Shown: positions 16,670 to 25,836, counted from the stretch's first letter. The stretch: DNA of 58,848 nt from Pseudomonadota bacterium (GCA_021805245.1 JAJZFS010000029.1:1-58848); one strand, 5' to 3'. The notes: generated from the sequence alone by a model not told the origin. Numbers and translations: made by a program.

Positions 16670-18072
16670 TGAAGAGAGTGTTGTCTCTTGCGGTGTTGAC
16701 CGCCGTTATAGTCCTGACGGCCTGCACCGTCGGGCCGGACTACCACAGGCCGAAAGTCGAAACGCCAGCCTTTTATAAGGAAGCTTACGGTGCATGGCGT
16801 CAGGCCAGTCCGCAGGATGTGTTTCATCACGGCGCATGGTGGACGGTTTATAACGATTCCGTCCTGAACCGGCTAGAAAAACAGGTCGATGTTTCCAACC
16901 AGAAACTGAAAGCGGCGGAAGCCGCTTATCACGAAGCGCGCGCCATGGCGGCGGAAGCACATTCTTCACTTTTTCCCACGGCCGCCGCTGAAGGAGCCGT
17001 CGGAAAAATGCGCGGCACCATGCCACGCCCGACGGCGCCGGAAAGCCTTACCGTCGGCGGGAGTTGGGAACCCGATCTTTGGGGGCGCATCCACCGCGAA
17101 ATAGAAGGCAGCACAGCGCGTGCGCAAGCCAATGCTGCCGATCTCGCCGCCGCGCGGCTTTCGCTGCAGGCGGTGCTGGCGGTGGATTATTTTGATTTGC
17201 GTGCGCAAGATGAACTGAAGCAGTTATTGGAACGCATCGTCGAGACAGATAAAAAGTCCTTGCAAATCGTGCGCTATCAATACGACAGCGGCACAGGCAG
17301 TTCTGATGATGCTCTGCTGGCTGAAACACGCCTCGAAAATGCGCGCGCAAAAGCCATAAAAACCGGTGTCCGGCGCGCGCGCCTGCTGCATGCGATCGCC
17401 GTCCTCGTCGGAGATCCGCCTGCGGATTTTTTTCTTCCGCTGCGCCCGTATAACGGTTATGTGCCTGACATTCCGGCGGGTATACCATCATCCTTGCTGG
17501 AGCGCCGTCCGGACATAGCCGCAGCCGAGCGCATGGTGGCGGCAGCCAACGCGAAGATTGGTATTGCCACAGCGGCATGGTTTCCCGATATCACACTGTC
17601 GGCTTCCGCAGGTTATACCGACATGACGTTTGACAAGGTATTGCAAGCGCCTATGGGCTTCTGGGCGTTGGGCGCAGGGTTCACCGAAACTCTCTTCAAC
17701 GCCGGACGTCGGTCCGACCGCATCACGGCGGCAAAAGCGGGATTTGACCGCAGCGCCGCCATGTACCGCCAGACCGCGCTGACCGCGTTTCGGCAAGTCG
17801 AGGACGGCCTTTCATCACTACGTATTATAAGTCAGGCCTGTGACGAACAAAGTGCGGCCACTCGACACACATGGCGCATCGAGCAACTGGCGAAACGGCG
17901 GTACGAGAGCGGCACGGGTGACTACCGTAAAGAACTGAAGGCGAGGACAGTCTGGCTCAAGAATAAAATTGACCTGTTGAAACTGCGCCAAAGCCGTCTG
18001 GACGAGAGTGTTGCGCTTATTCGCGCTCTGGGCGGAGGGTGGAATGCATCACAGGTGACGAATGGAAAATAA
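16666..18072 (+). CDS. cusC: CusC-like outer-membrane efflux lipoprotein
   Basis: TolC-family channel of about 468 residues. The N-terminus MMKRVLSLAVLTAVIVLTAC is a lipoprotein signal with Cys20 as the predicted lipid anchor, followed by TVGPDYHRP, typical of the NodT/CusC group. Two OEP repeats are visible, the second with SSLLERRPDIAAAERMVAAA. It overlaps the end of cusA by four bases and completes a cusBAC set. CusF and a CusRS-type regulator are not present. The operon order B-A-C differs from the E. coli order C-F-B-A. Confidence 0.93.
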   Translation: MMKRVLSLAVLTAVIVLTACTVGPDYHRPKVETPAFYKEAYGAWRQASPQDVFHHGAWWTVYNDSVLNRLEKQVDVSNQKLKAAEAAYHEARAMAAEAHSSLFPTAAAEGAVGKMRGTMPRPTAPESLTVGGSWEPDLWGRIHREIEGSTARAQANAADLAAARLSLQAVLAVDYFDLRAQDELKQLLERIVETDKKSLQIVRYQYDSGTGSSDDALLAETRLENARAKAIKTGVRRARLLHAIAVLVGDPPADFFLPLRPYNGYVPDIPAGIPSSLLERRPDIAAAERMVAAANAKIGIATAAWFPDITLSASAGYTDMTFDKVLQAPMGFWALGAGFTETLFNAGRRSDRITAAKAGFDRSAAMYRQTALTAFRQVEDGLSSLRIISQACDEQSAATRHTWRIEQLAKRRYESGTGDYRKELKARTVWLKNKIDLLKLRQSRLDESVALIRALGGGWNASQVTNGK

Positions 18073-18382
18073 AGTCACGATTAACTTATGGATTTACTGT
18101 TTTCTACCGTCGTGTCCAGCACGCTCCAAGCACTTTGCAAGAAAGCCAGATCGTATGGGGATAGATATGTGAATGTATTTTTTCAGTCGCGGATATTTAT
18201 TATTATAAACCAATATGATAGTATTAAATTTAGACGGACATCCCTCGCCATTACATTCCCCCAGAACCTCATCTCTCGATGGCGGAATGCTAAAACCCCC
18301 GCGATTTGGCGGGAAATGGCGCGATAATGGCGTCGCATCGTTATTATCTCTCTTGCGCCCGCACGGGGCATGTTTCCGGCCT
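18073..18382. other. Intergenic stretch at right end of island, no confident gene
   Basis: About 310 bases, A/T-rich in the first half. A 62-codon minus-strand frame (18183-18371) exists directly downstream of the recombinase remnant. It has no ribosome site and no recognised motif, so I do not call it a gene. No copy of the tRNA-Ser 3' end was seen here. Confidence 0.4.
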
Positions 18383-18880
18383 TTACGGGCGTTCATCTCT
18401 CTTTGAAAATTCGGGCAGTCCCTCTTCGGGGAACCAGAGGCCGTAGAGCCGTGTTTGCGCAGCCCATGACAGCGGAATGTCTGACATTAATCTGGACAAT
18501 GTCAGGGTGCGGGCTGGATGCCGTCAAGAATGGCTTCCTTGATTCGCGGTGATAAAAAATTGAGACGGTATATTTTTTCGACGTACCTGTGTCCCAGCCT
18601 TGCTTCTTTTGCGGTAGTCTTAAGGCTGTTATCCCCCTTTTCACTAAAAAACATTTCTCCAGCGGTGGGCACGAACCAGCCCTTTGATAAGGGCGGGGTC
18701 CTTGTCGGAGGCCTCTGGTATGAGGTCTTTGCCGTCGGCGTCCAATATGATCTTTTTGCCGCCATACTTTCGGAACTGAATAGGAATGGTGCACGTTTTT
18801 GCCCCAGCTTCGGTCTTCAGGGCAATGCCGACCTTGCCAGCATAAAGGACTATCTTCATCTTTGCTTGATGTACGAACCC
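18383..18880 (-). pseudogene. Serine recombinase, C-terminal remnant in three frames
   Basis: Reading from about 18859 on the minus strand, the three frames give consecutive parts of one protein. The first has TIPIQFRKYGGKKIILDADG, DPALIKGLVRAHRW; the second has AKEARLGHRYVEKIYRLNFL and RIKEAILDGIQP; the third has LTLSRLMSDIPLSWAAQ and a stop at 18383-18385. This order matches the C-terminal domain of phage-type serine recombinases (RAHRW, helix-turn-helix, AILDGxQP, PLxWAxQ). At least two frameshifts are needed, one near 18660 and one near 18518, and the catalytic N-terminal domain is absent. The gene is dead and probably marks the scar of an earlier insertion beside the efflux genes. Confidence 0.75.
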
Positions 18881-18884
18881 CGTC

Positions 18885-20258
18885 CTATTCCCGCAAGAGA
18901 GTCTTTTGCTCCCACGCGCCGCCGACTGCTTTATAGAGGCTGACGGCGGCGGTGAAACGCCCCAGTTCTGCGGCGATGAGATTGTCCTTTGCCGCATAAA
19001 GGCTGCGCTGCGATATCAGCAGCGTCGGATAATCGATCGCGCCGGCTTTGAATTGCTTTTCGGCAAGGTTGTACGCTTTGGTCGCAGAGCGCACCGCATC
19101 CGTATAGGATCTTTCGGTTTTCTTCGCGCTTTTCAAATTGGCGAGCGCATCCTCGGTTTCCTGAAAGGCGGTCAGGACGGTTTTGAGGTAATCCGCGGCG
19201 AGCTCTTTTTCCCGTGCGCGGCTTTTGGCGAGCCCCGCTTCGAGGCCGCCGCCTTTGAACAGCGGCGCCGAGAGCGCGGATGTCAGCGCCAGCGATGCGG
19301 TTGCAGGGCTGAAGAGCGGCGAAACGGTGATGCTCGGCGCGAGCCCGATGTTGACGCTCGGGAAAAAGGCGGCGCGCGCGACGCCAATGTCGGCATTGGA
19401 GGCGATCAGGTCTTCCTCGGCCTGACGGATGTCGGGGCGGCGCTCCAGCAGGGTCGAGGGCTGCCCCGGCGCGATTTCAGGGATATGCAGGCTGCTCAGG
19501 CTGTCGGCTTTGACCTGAAAAGTCTGCGGCGGTTCGCCGACGAGCACGGCGAGCCCGTCGAGCGCGACGGCGTAGCTGTCCTGCAGCGCAAAGATGGTGG
19601 CGTTGGCGTTGGCGACTTCCGTCTTTTGCTGCTCGACCTCGAGCGCCGAGGAGGCACCGGCCTTGAAACGCAGTTCGATCAGGCGAAGCGTTTTTTGCAG
19701 GCTGTTGCGGGTGCTTTCGGCGACGGAAAGACGCCCGCGCAAGGTGAGGACGTTGGCATAGGCGTCGGCGACGCTGGCCGCCGTGGCCAGCGCGATCGTT
19801 CTCCTGGCAAAGACGCTGCTTTGCACGCTGGCGCGTGCCGACGCCGCTGCGGCGCGGTTGGCGCCGAACAGGTCAAGCTCGTAACTCACGCTCATACTGC
19901 CGCTCGCGGCGGAAAGATACTTGGTACTCTGGCCGGCAGTTTTACTGGGCGTTGCGGAAGCATTGCCCGACAAGTCGGCTTGGGGGAACAGGGCGGCAGC
20001 GGCGATCGCTTCGTCCGCGCGCGCCTGACGGATGCGCGCCGCGGCGGCGGCAATGTCGAGGTTCTGCGCCAGCGCCATCTTTTCAAGCCTTTCGAGTTCG
20101 GGGTTGTTGAAACGCTGCCACCAGTGCGCGAGGTTCGTTGCTTGCGCCGCCTGTGCGCCGCGCCAGGCCGGCGTTTGCACGGCGGGGCGGTGGTAAAGGG
20201 GGATGAAGGAACACCCCGCGAGGATCAAGACGCTCAAAAAGGAAAGGGCTTTTTTCAT
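18885..20258 (-). CDS. NodT/TolC-family outer-membrane efflux lipoprotein
   Basis: About 457 residues. The signal MKKALSFLSVLILAGCSFIP has a lipobox Cys at residue 16. Two OEP repeats follow, the second containing PSTLLERRPDIRQAEEDL. The start at 20258 lies four bases after the macB-like stop, so the protein serves as the dedicated outer-membrane exit of the MacAB-type pump upstream. It is related to, but clearly different from, CusC at 16666. Its 3' end abuts the recombinase remnant. Confidence 0.93.
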   Translation of the reverse strand: MKKALSFLSVLILAGCSFIPLYHRPAVQTPAWRGAQAAQATNLAHWWQRFNNPELERLEKMALAQNLDIAAAAARIRQARADEAIAAAALFPQADLSGNASATPSKTAGQSTKYLSAASGSMSVSYELDLFGANRAAAASARASVQSSVFARRTIALATAASVADAYANVLTLRGRLSVAESTRNSLQKTLRLIELRFKAGASSALEVEQQKTEVANANATIFALQDSYAVALDGLAVLVGEPPQTFQVKADSLSSLHIPEIAPGQPSTLLERRPDIRQAEEDLIASNADIGVARAAFFPSVNIGLAPSITVSPLFSPATASLALTSALSAPLFKGGGLEAGLAKSRAREKELAADYLKTVLTAFQETEDALANLKSAKKTERSYTDAVRSATKAYNLAEKQFKAGAIDYPTLLISQRSLYAAKDNLIAAELGRFTAAVSLYKAVGGAWEQKTLLRE

Positions 20259-20262
20259 GGCG

Positions 20263-22218
20263 TTACTCCGTTGATAACGCGCGCACGGGGTCGAGCCGCG
20301 CCGCCTTGCGGGCGGGAAGATAGCCGAAAACGACGCCGGTGGCAAAGGCGCTGGCGAAAGCCAGAATTGCCGGCCCGACGGAAAAGATGGCGCGCAGGCC
20401 GAGCATCTCTGCCGTCCACCCTGCCGCGACGCCGAGGAGCACGCCCAGCACGCCGCCGACGGCGCAGACGACCACGGCTTCGATGTTGAACTGCAAAAGA
20501 ATGTCGCGCATGCGCGCGCCGGTCGCCATGCGGATGCCGATCTCGCGCGTGCGCTCCGTGACGCTGACGAGCATGATGTTCATGACCCCGATCCCGCCGA
20601 CGACAAGCGAGATCGCCGCAATCGTGCCGAGCATGACGGTGAGCGTGTTTTGCGCCTCGGTCGCCATGTTGATGAAGGACTGCATGTTGCGGATGTGAAA
20701 ATCCTCGATGCGGTGGCGCGTCTTCAGAAGGGAGGTGATGGCGTCCTGCGTTGCGTCGATGTTGTCGAGGTCGTCGACCTTGACGATCATGTTGTTGAGG
20801 TAGTTCTGGCCGAACAGGCGGACCAGCCCCGTCAGGACGGGCACGAAAACGGTGTCGTCCTGATCGCCGCCGAAGGCCGAGGCGCCTTTGGCCGTCATGA
20901 CGCCGATCACCTCGAACGGCACGTTCTTGATGAGAACAAAACGTCCGACGGGGTCCTCTCCGCCGGGAAAGAGAATGTTTTTGACCGTCTGCCCCAACAC
21001 GGCGACGGCGGTGCGCCGCTGCATGTCGTTTTCGTTGAAAAAGTTGCCTTCGGCCACCGGCCAGTCGCGCACGACGGGGAGCGCGGGGCCGACGCCCTGA
21101 ATCAGCGTCGCGTCGTCGAGATTGCCGTAGCGCACGGTTTCACGCCCGCTGCGCATCGGCAGAACGTAGGAGACGCCGGTAACCGCGGCGACGGCTTTGG
21201 CGTCGTCCGGCGTCAGCGTTGCCGTCGCGTCGGCGCCGTGCACGTTCCCTGCGCCGGGCTGCACATATAGCAGGTTGGTGCCCATCGAGTGGATCTGGTC
21301 GAGCACCTTTTGCTTGCTGCCCGCGCCGATGGCCAGCATCGCGACGACCGAGGCGACGCCGATGACGATGCCGAGCAAGGTGAGCGCAGTGCGAAAGAGA
21401 TTGACGTGCAGCGCGCGCAAGGCCATGCCGACGGCCTCGCTGACGCTGGACAGAAAATCGATCGTGCCGTGGGTGACGGGATTGATCTCCGGCAGCGCGC
21501 CCGCCGTTGCCGGTTTTTCCTCGCGGATGATCTTGCCGTCGGAGATATGGATGATGCGGCCCGCGTTCTGGGCAATGCTTTTGTCGTGGGTGATGAGGAT
21601 GATGGTGCGGCCTTCGGCGTTGAGCTGCTTGAGCAGCGCCATGACTTCATCTCCGCTTTTGCTGTCTAGCGCGCCGGTCGGCTCGTCGGCGAGGATGACG
21701 GGCGGGTCGTTCATCAGCGCGCGGGCGATGGCGACGCGCTGCTGCTGCCCGCCGGAGAGTTGCGGCGGCTTGTGGTGCATGCGGTCGGCAAGCCCCAGTT
21801 TCTCCAGCAGGTTTTTGGCGCGCGCGATGCGCTCCGACCGCGCTGCGCCTGCGTAAACGGCGGGAATTTCAGCATTGTCGAGCGCCGTCACGGTGGGGAG
21901 CAGGTTGTAGCGCTGAAAAATAAAGCCGAAGGTCTTGCAGCGCAGTTCGGCCAGCGCGTCGCTGTCCAGCGTAGAGACGTCCTTGCCGTGCACGGCGTAA
22001 CGCCCCGCGCTGGCGCGGTCGAGGCAGCCCATGATGTTCATCAGCGTCGATTTGCCCGAGCCGGACTGCCCCATCACGGCCACGAATTCTCCGGGATAAA
22101 TATCGAGGGAAACGTCGTCGAGCACCTTGATCTGCTGCTCGCCGCTCGGGAAAACCCGGCCGATGCCCGAGAGGCTCAGAAGCGGCCCTTCCGCAGGCAT
22201 TACATCTTCCGGTGTCAC
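20263..22218 (-). CDS. macB: MacB-type ABC transporter (ATPase plus FtsX-like permease)
   Basis: About 651 residues. The N-terminal ATPase has Walker A GQSGSGKST, signature LSGGQQQR and Walker B VILADEPTGALD. It is followed by four predicted membrane helices with a large periplasmic domain between the first and second. The block TREIGIRMATGARMRDIL is typical of the FtsX/MacB C-terminus. MacB proteins extrude macrolides, peptides, toxins or lipids together with MacA and an outer-membrane channel. The start overlaps the macA stop (ATGA). Substrate is not predictable. Confidence 0.93.
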   Translation of the reverse strand: MTPEDVMPAEGPLLSLSGIGRVFPSGEQQIKVLDDVSLDIYPGEFVAVMGQSGSGKSTLMNIMGCLDRASAGRYAVHGKDVSTLDSDALAELRCKTFGFIFQRYNLLPTVTALDNAEIPAVYAGAARSERIARAKNLLEKLGLADRMHHKPPQLSGGQQQRVAIARALMNDPPVILADEPTGALDSKSGDEVMALLKQLNAEGRTIILITHDKSIAQNAGRIIHISDGKIIREEKPATAGALPEINPVTHGTIDFLSSVSEAVGMALRALHVNLFRTALTLLGIVIGVASVVAMLAIGAGSKQKVLDQIHSMGTNLLYVQPGAGNVHGADATATLTPDDAKAVAAVTGVSYVLPMRSGRETVRYGNLDDATLIQGVGPALPVVRDWPVAEGNFFNENDMQRRTAVAVLGQTVKNILFPGGEDPVGRFVLIKNVPFEVIGVMTAKGASAFGGDQDDTVFVPVLTGLVRLFGQNYLNNMIVKVDDLDNIDATQDAITSLLKTRHRIEDFHIRNMQSFINMATEAQNTLTVMLGTIAAISLVVGGIGVMNIMLVSVTERTREIGIRMATGARMRDILLQFNIEAVVVCAVGGVLGVLLGVAAGWTAEMLGLRAIFSVGPAILAFASAFATGVVFGYLPARKAARLDPVRALSTE

Positions 22219-23402
22219 AGGCGCGGCCCGAAGCGGAAATGACCGCCTGCTTTTTCAGCCTCGCTTGCAGCGGCGCCTGAAAGGATGACCCTGTCTCCGG
22301 CGATGAGCCCTTCGGTCACTTCAGCGTCCGTCCGGTTCATCAGGCCGACGTGGATGACGCGCTTTTGCGGCTTGCTGTCGTCACCGAGAACGCTGACGAG
22401 GTAGGCGTCGCCCTTGGCGTTGTCCGCATCGGGCTGGCGGTGCGCGAGAACGGAAACCGGAATAAGCGGCACGTTTTTCGCCTTGCCGACGGTGAAGAAG
22501 ACCTGCGTGTCCATGCCCGTCATCAGTTGGCGGGCCTTGTTCGGCGAGTCGATGAGAACGTCATAAAGGACGACGTCGTTGACGATCTCCGGCGTCGGCA
22601 GGATCTGCCGCACCTTGCCGGGCCATTTGCGGTCCATCTGCCCCATTGTTATGAAGGTGGCGGGCATGCCCTTTTTGATGCTCATGACGTCTGCCTCCGC
22701 CACCTGCGCGCGCACGGTCATGACGTCGAGATTGGCGATGCGCAGGATGGTCGGCGCCGTCTGGCTGGCATTGACCGTCTGCCCCTCGCGCATCGGAATG
22801 TCGACGATCGTGCCGGTCATCGGCGCGCGGATCTTGGTGTAGGCGAGGTTTGTCTGGTCGCCGTCCAGCGTCGCCTGTGTTTCGGCGATCTGCGCCTTGA
22901 AGGAGACGACGTTGGCCTTGGCGACGTTCAGCGCCGCCTTGCTTTGCTGGTAAATATCGCGGCTGACGGCGCTGGATTTGACCAGTTGCGCGTTGCGGTC
23001 GTACTGCTGCTGCGCAAGGACGAGACTGGCGCCGGCTTGCGCCAGCTGCGCTTGCAATGTTTTGATGTGCGCTTCATCCGCCGCGACCTTCGTCTGGTAG
23101 ATGCGCGGGTCGATCTCGACCAGCAATTCGCCCTTGGTCACTTCGTCGCCGAAATCGACGTGGATTTTCTGGATCTGCCCGGAAACCTGCGTACCGACAT
23201 CGACGTATTCTTTGGGCTCAAGCTTGCCCTGCGCTGTCACTTCCTCTTTAATGTCGCCATTGGTGATGGCGTAGAAACGCTCTTCCGCCTGCCGTGCGGC
23301 GGCTTTCTCATGAGATGAGAAGACGTTATAAGTTTTCCACCCGGCAAAAGCAGTTAGGGCCAGTATGATTATGGCGAAGAATACACGACTTGCGTTACTC
23401 AT
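22215..23402 (-). CDS. macA: MacA-type periplasmic adaptor
   Basis: About 395 residues with an N-terminal membrane anchor (FFAIIILALTAFAGW). Lipoyl halves are visible in VDVGTQVSGQIQKIHVDFGD and YTKIRAPMTGTIVDIP. Between them is a long coiled-coil hairpin rich in Ala, Gln and Lys, and then beta-barrel domains. It is the first gene of a three-gene exporter operon (macA, macB, outer-membrane factor). It is divergent from the exported-protein operon at 23734 and shares with it the intergenic region containing an FNR-type box. Confidence 0.93.
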   Translation of the reverse strand: MSNASRVFFAIIILALTAFAGWKTYNVFSSHEKAAARQAEERFYAITNGDIKEEVTAQGKLEPKEYVDVGTQVSGQIQKIHVDFGDEVTKGELLVEIDPRIYQTKVAADEAHIKTLQAQLAQAGASLVLAQQQYDRNAQLVKSSAVSRDIYQQSKAALNVAKANVVSFKAQIAETQATLDGDQTNLAYTKIRAPMTGTIVDIPMREGQTVNASQTAPTILRIANLDVMTVRAQVAEADVMSIKKGMPATFITMGQMDRKWPGKVRQILPTPEIVNDVVLYDVLIDSPNKARQLMTGMDTQVFFTVGKAKNVPLIPVSVLAHRQPDADNAKGDAYLVSVLGDDSKPQKRVIHVGLMNRTDAEVTEGLIAGDRVILSGAAASEAEKAGGHFRFGPRL

Positions 23403-23733
23403 GTTATCGATGCTTCAGATGAGAGGCTGTGGGTGACCATTTTCACTTCAAGATGATTGATGTGGCGGCGCTAGAGACAGGTCCCCAGACAAACCCTGCT
23501 GGCGGGCTACAGAGTAGATATCGCTTTGAAAACTCCATGAATCCGGCTCAGGGCCTCATGAAATAAATAACAGGGAGCCCCCTAAGGTTCCTTGATCTTT
23601 ATCAATATCCCAGTGCAGCAATAGTGATATCTTCTTCATCGGACTTCCCAATATACATGCCGGAAAGATACAAGAAAGATACAGAAGATACAAGCAAGAT
23701 AAGCAACCTTTAAAAAGAAAGGGTGTAGGCTTC
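23403..23733. other. Divergent intergenic region with FNR-type box and UTR repeats
   Basis: About 330 bases between macA and the exported-protein operon. It holds the FNR-type box at 23592-23605. Further right, in the expected 5' untranslated RNA, AAGATACA is repeated at 23665, 23676 and 23685, followed by AAGATAAG. No gene is convincing here. Confidence 0.5.
23592..23633 (+). promoter_or_regulatory. FNR/Anr-type box with class II promoter spacing
   Basis: TTGATCTTTATCAA (23592-23605) is a perfect match to the FNR consensus TTGAT-N4-ATCAA. A weak -10 candidate TATCTT (23628-23633) is centred 32 bases from the box centre, as expected when FNR binds at -41.5. That predicts transcription starting near 23640, into the operon at 23734. 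The site could also affect the divergent macA operon. Confidence 0.65.
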
Positions 23734-24435
23734 ATGAGCACCCGAAAAAAATTTCTGAGCGCTTTAGAGATCATTTTCTGTGCGGCGGCGCTGACAGCCG
23801 CAACGCTGTTCCCCGCTGCCATGTCATACGCTCAGCCAGCCGGTTCCGCACGCGCGGGCTCGCTTGGCACCAGCGGCGGCGTCGCGCAGCCGCAAGGCGC
23901 CGGGGCCGGCGGATCGACCGCGGCGCAGGGCAACGCCTTTTCAAATGGCAGCTCGTCGGGCCCCGGTCCCGTCAACCAGAACCGCTACGGCGGCAGAGCT
24001 GCAACAACCGACGACGGGACAGCCGACAATACCCTCACGCGTCTCCTCGATAAGAGCGAAAAACATTTGCCGGACACCCTCGCTCCCGAAAACGACTGGT
24101 GCGAAGATTACGACGCGCAAAAGCTGACCGGAAAAGCGGCTCTGTCCGGTGCGAATGGACGGCGGCTGATAGCGGCACAGCGTTACCTCGCCCCCGGCTT
24201 TGGCCAGAATGGGAATCCGTCCGAACTTTCTCTCCTTTCCAATTACCAGCAGGAACTGGCAAAACCGCGCCCCGATGCCGCGCTTGCCGGAACCTATATC
24301 GGCCTCGCTTCGGCAATCCCGCTGGACGAGCAGCGTCTGGTGGAGACCAACCGGCTTCTCTGCGTCACGGCAGCGCCTGCACACATGAAAAAAATCCTCA
24401 ATACGGCGCACGGCATATACACAAAGCATGAATAG
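23734..24435 (+). CDS. Exported protein of unknown function, first gene of Gly-rich operon
   Basis: About 233 residues. A signal peptide (about residues 1-33, ending SYAQPA) is followed by a Gly/Ser/Ala-rich linker. A folded domain from about residue 90 contains just two Cys (in DWCEDY and LLCVTA), which could form a disulfide in the periplasm. I know no family. It leads an operon of four exported proteins with gaps of about 16, 29 and 42 bases and a terminator after the last. The FNR-type box about 130 bases upstream suggests expression at low oxygen. Confidence 0.7.
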   Translation: MSTRKKFLSALEIIFCAAALTAATLFPAAMSYAQPAGSARAGSLGTSGGVAQPQGAGAGGSTAAQGNAFSNGSSSGPGPVNQNRYGGRAATTDDGTADNTLTRLLDKSEKHLPDTLAPENDWCEDYDAQKLTGKAALSGANGRRLIAAQRYLAPGFGQNGNPSELSLLSNYQQELAKPRPDAALAGTYIGLASAIPLDEQRLVETNRLLCVTAAPAHMKKILNTAHGIYTKHE

Positions 24436-24451
24436 TCGAAGGAACGGAAAA

Positions 24452-24925
24452 ATGAAAAAATTCTTAAAATCAGGCTGGAGACAATCCCTCATCATCGGCA
24501 GCGCCGTTTGCTTTTTGCTGACAGGCGGGGCGGTCTTTCATCTGTTCCCTGCTACAGGAAGCGGCCAGGCTTATGCCGCAAGCGGCAACGAAAGTAGTGG
24601 CGGGGGCGGCGGCCAAGGCGGCGGAAACGGCCAGCATGCGGGCGGCGGCGGGGGCGGCGGCCAAGGCGGCGGAAACGACCAGCATGCCGGCGGCGGCGGG
24701 CACGGCCCCAATCCCAACTGCCCGTATCAGGATCGTAGCGGCCGCGGCGGCTATGCCGGCAGCGGCCATGGCAAGGGCGGCCATAGCGGAGAGGACACGG
24801 GCAGCGATGCCGGCACCACAAGTGTGGACACAACCACCAGCGGCGGCAGCCCCGGCGGTGAAAACTTTGTTTGCGACCAGCCCGGCAGTTGGCACGCCAA
24901 CAACAAAATCTACCTCAATCACTAG
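24452..24925 (+). CDS. Exported Gly/His-rich low-complexity protein
   Basis: About 157 residues. The ATG at 24452 follows AAGGAACGG and is preferred to one eight codons earlier. A signal peptide ends near QAYA. The mature part carries two copies of a GGGQGGGN-QHAGGGG unit, then a Gly/His/Ser-rich stretch and a C-terminal segment with two Cys. Repeated Gln-His-Ala-Gly and Gly-His motifs may bind metal or make a flexible surface polymer. The composition resembles Gly-rich cell-surface or matrix proteins. Function is unknown. Confidence 0.65.
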   Translation: MKKFLKSGWRQSLIIGSAVCFLLTGGAVFHLFPATGSGQAYAASGNESSGGGGGQGGGNGQHAGGGGGGGQGGGNDQHAGGGGHGPNPNCPYQDRSGRGGYAGSGHGKGGHSGEDTGSDAGTTSVDTTTSGGSPGGENFVCDQPGSWHANNKIYLNH

Positions 24926-24954
24926 AAACCACAAAAACCTGAAGGAGAAAAACC

Positions 24955-25794
24955 ATGTCACACGCTGGAAAAGCCAATATAAGGACTTACGCCGTGACCA
25001 CAGCCATGACGCTCGTGCTGGCAGCATTCGGCCTGCCCCACAATAACGCACACACCATACCTCTCGGCCTACCGCAGGCCTATGCCGCCGAGAGCGGCCA
25101 CGGCGGCGGCCATGCCGGCCAGGGTTCCGGTGGTCAAGGCTATCATGGCGGCGCGGCGACCCACGGCAACAGCTCAGGATCGCACGGCGACTCCTCAAGC
25201 GAAGCAACCGGCAGCGGGGAAAGCAGCAGCGGGCATCAAGGCGGCCCCTCGGACACCAGCGATGCGCGCGGCCCGCAATATCACGGCGGTTCTGACAGCT
25301 CACAAAGCGGCGGCAGACCTGCCTGGTCAAAAGACACCCTCCCCGACGTAGAACTCGGCAGGCTGAACGTTGCACGGTCACCGGCCCACGTTCTCGACAA
25401 GGCCGTCACCGAAGCTGTTAACAACTTTAATCCCAAGACAGAGTCCACCCTTTACTCCATGACTGCGGAACAATTCGCCACCTATGTGGAAGCCAACTAT
25501 AGCACAGCGGTGAGAATTGATTCTCCTCTCGAAAATCTGGGATTGATGAGAGATCTGCTGACCAGTGGGAAAACGCAACTGCCCGGCGTGAACCCCGCAT
25601 CAACGATCGATCTGGCGGCCATTCTGCTTGGATCGGCAGCGGACAAGGGAGAGCCCGTCACCAACGATACGGTTACCGCCCTCTCCATAATCCTCGGCCT
25701 TCCGGTGATGACGGATGCACAAGTAACCTCACTCGCGGATAAAGCCGATACCGTGCGTCTGGCCATACTTGCCGGACACGGTGAGGGTGAATAA
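24955..25794 (+). CDS. Exported Gly/His/Ser-rich protein with helical C-terminal domain
   Basis: About 279 residues. The signal region is long, with cleavage probably after QAYAA (about residue 45). Residues 46-125 are Gly/His/Ser-rich. From about residue 130 a folded, mostly helical domain follows (LNVARSPAHVLDKAVTEAV, TAEQFATYVEANY, ALSIILGLP). The start has GAAGGAGAAA upstream. The design of a Gly-rich head on a folded body differs from the preceding gene, although the leader and linker are similar, suggesting shared ancestry. No family is recognised. Confidence 0.68.
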   Translation: MSHAGKANIRTYAVTTAMTLVLAAFGLPHNNAHTIPLGLPQAYAAESGHGGGHAGQGSGGQGYHGGAATHGNSSGSHGDSSSEATGSGESSSGHQGGPSDTSDARGPQYHGGSDSSQSGGRPAWSKDTLPDVELGRLNVARSPAHVLDKAVTEAVNNFNPKTESTLYSMTAEQFATYVEANYSTAVRIDSPLENLGLMRDLLTSGKTQLPGVNPASTIDLAAILLGSAADKGEPVTNDTVTALSIILGLPVMTDAQVTSLADKADTVRLAILAGHGEGE

Positions 25795-25836
25795 GCAGAG
25801 CTCGACCAATAACCCATTGTACCCAGGAGAATTGAT

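Noticed and set aside
8571-18880. Attempt to find attR as a copy of the tRNA-Ser 3' end
   Set aside because: By eye I found no second copy of the CATCCCTTCCGCCA end up to the recombinase remnant, so the right border is left undefined. A dot-plot of 8530-8581 against the window would settle it.
18906-20489. A 527-codon plus-strand frame over the outer-membrane factor gene
   Set aside because: It is the complement of a well-conserved NodT-family gene and has composition typical of antisense GC-rich frames (Arg/Gly/Asp/Val-rich, no motifs).
24590-24720. Gly-rich repeats as a possible CRISPR or tandem non-coding repeat
   Set aside because: The repeats stay in frame, encode Gly/Gln/His segments after a signal peptide, and have no spacer-like unique units.
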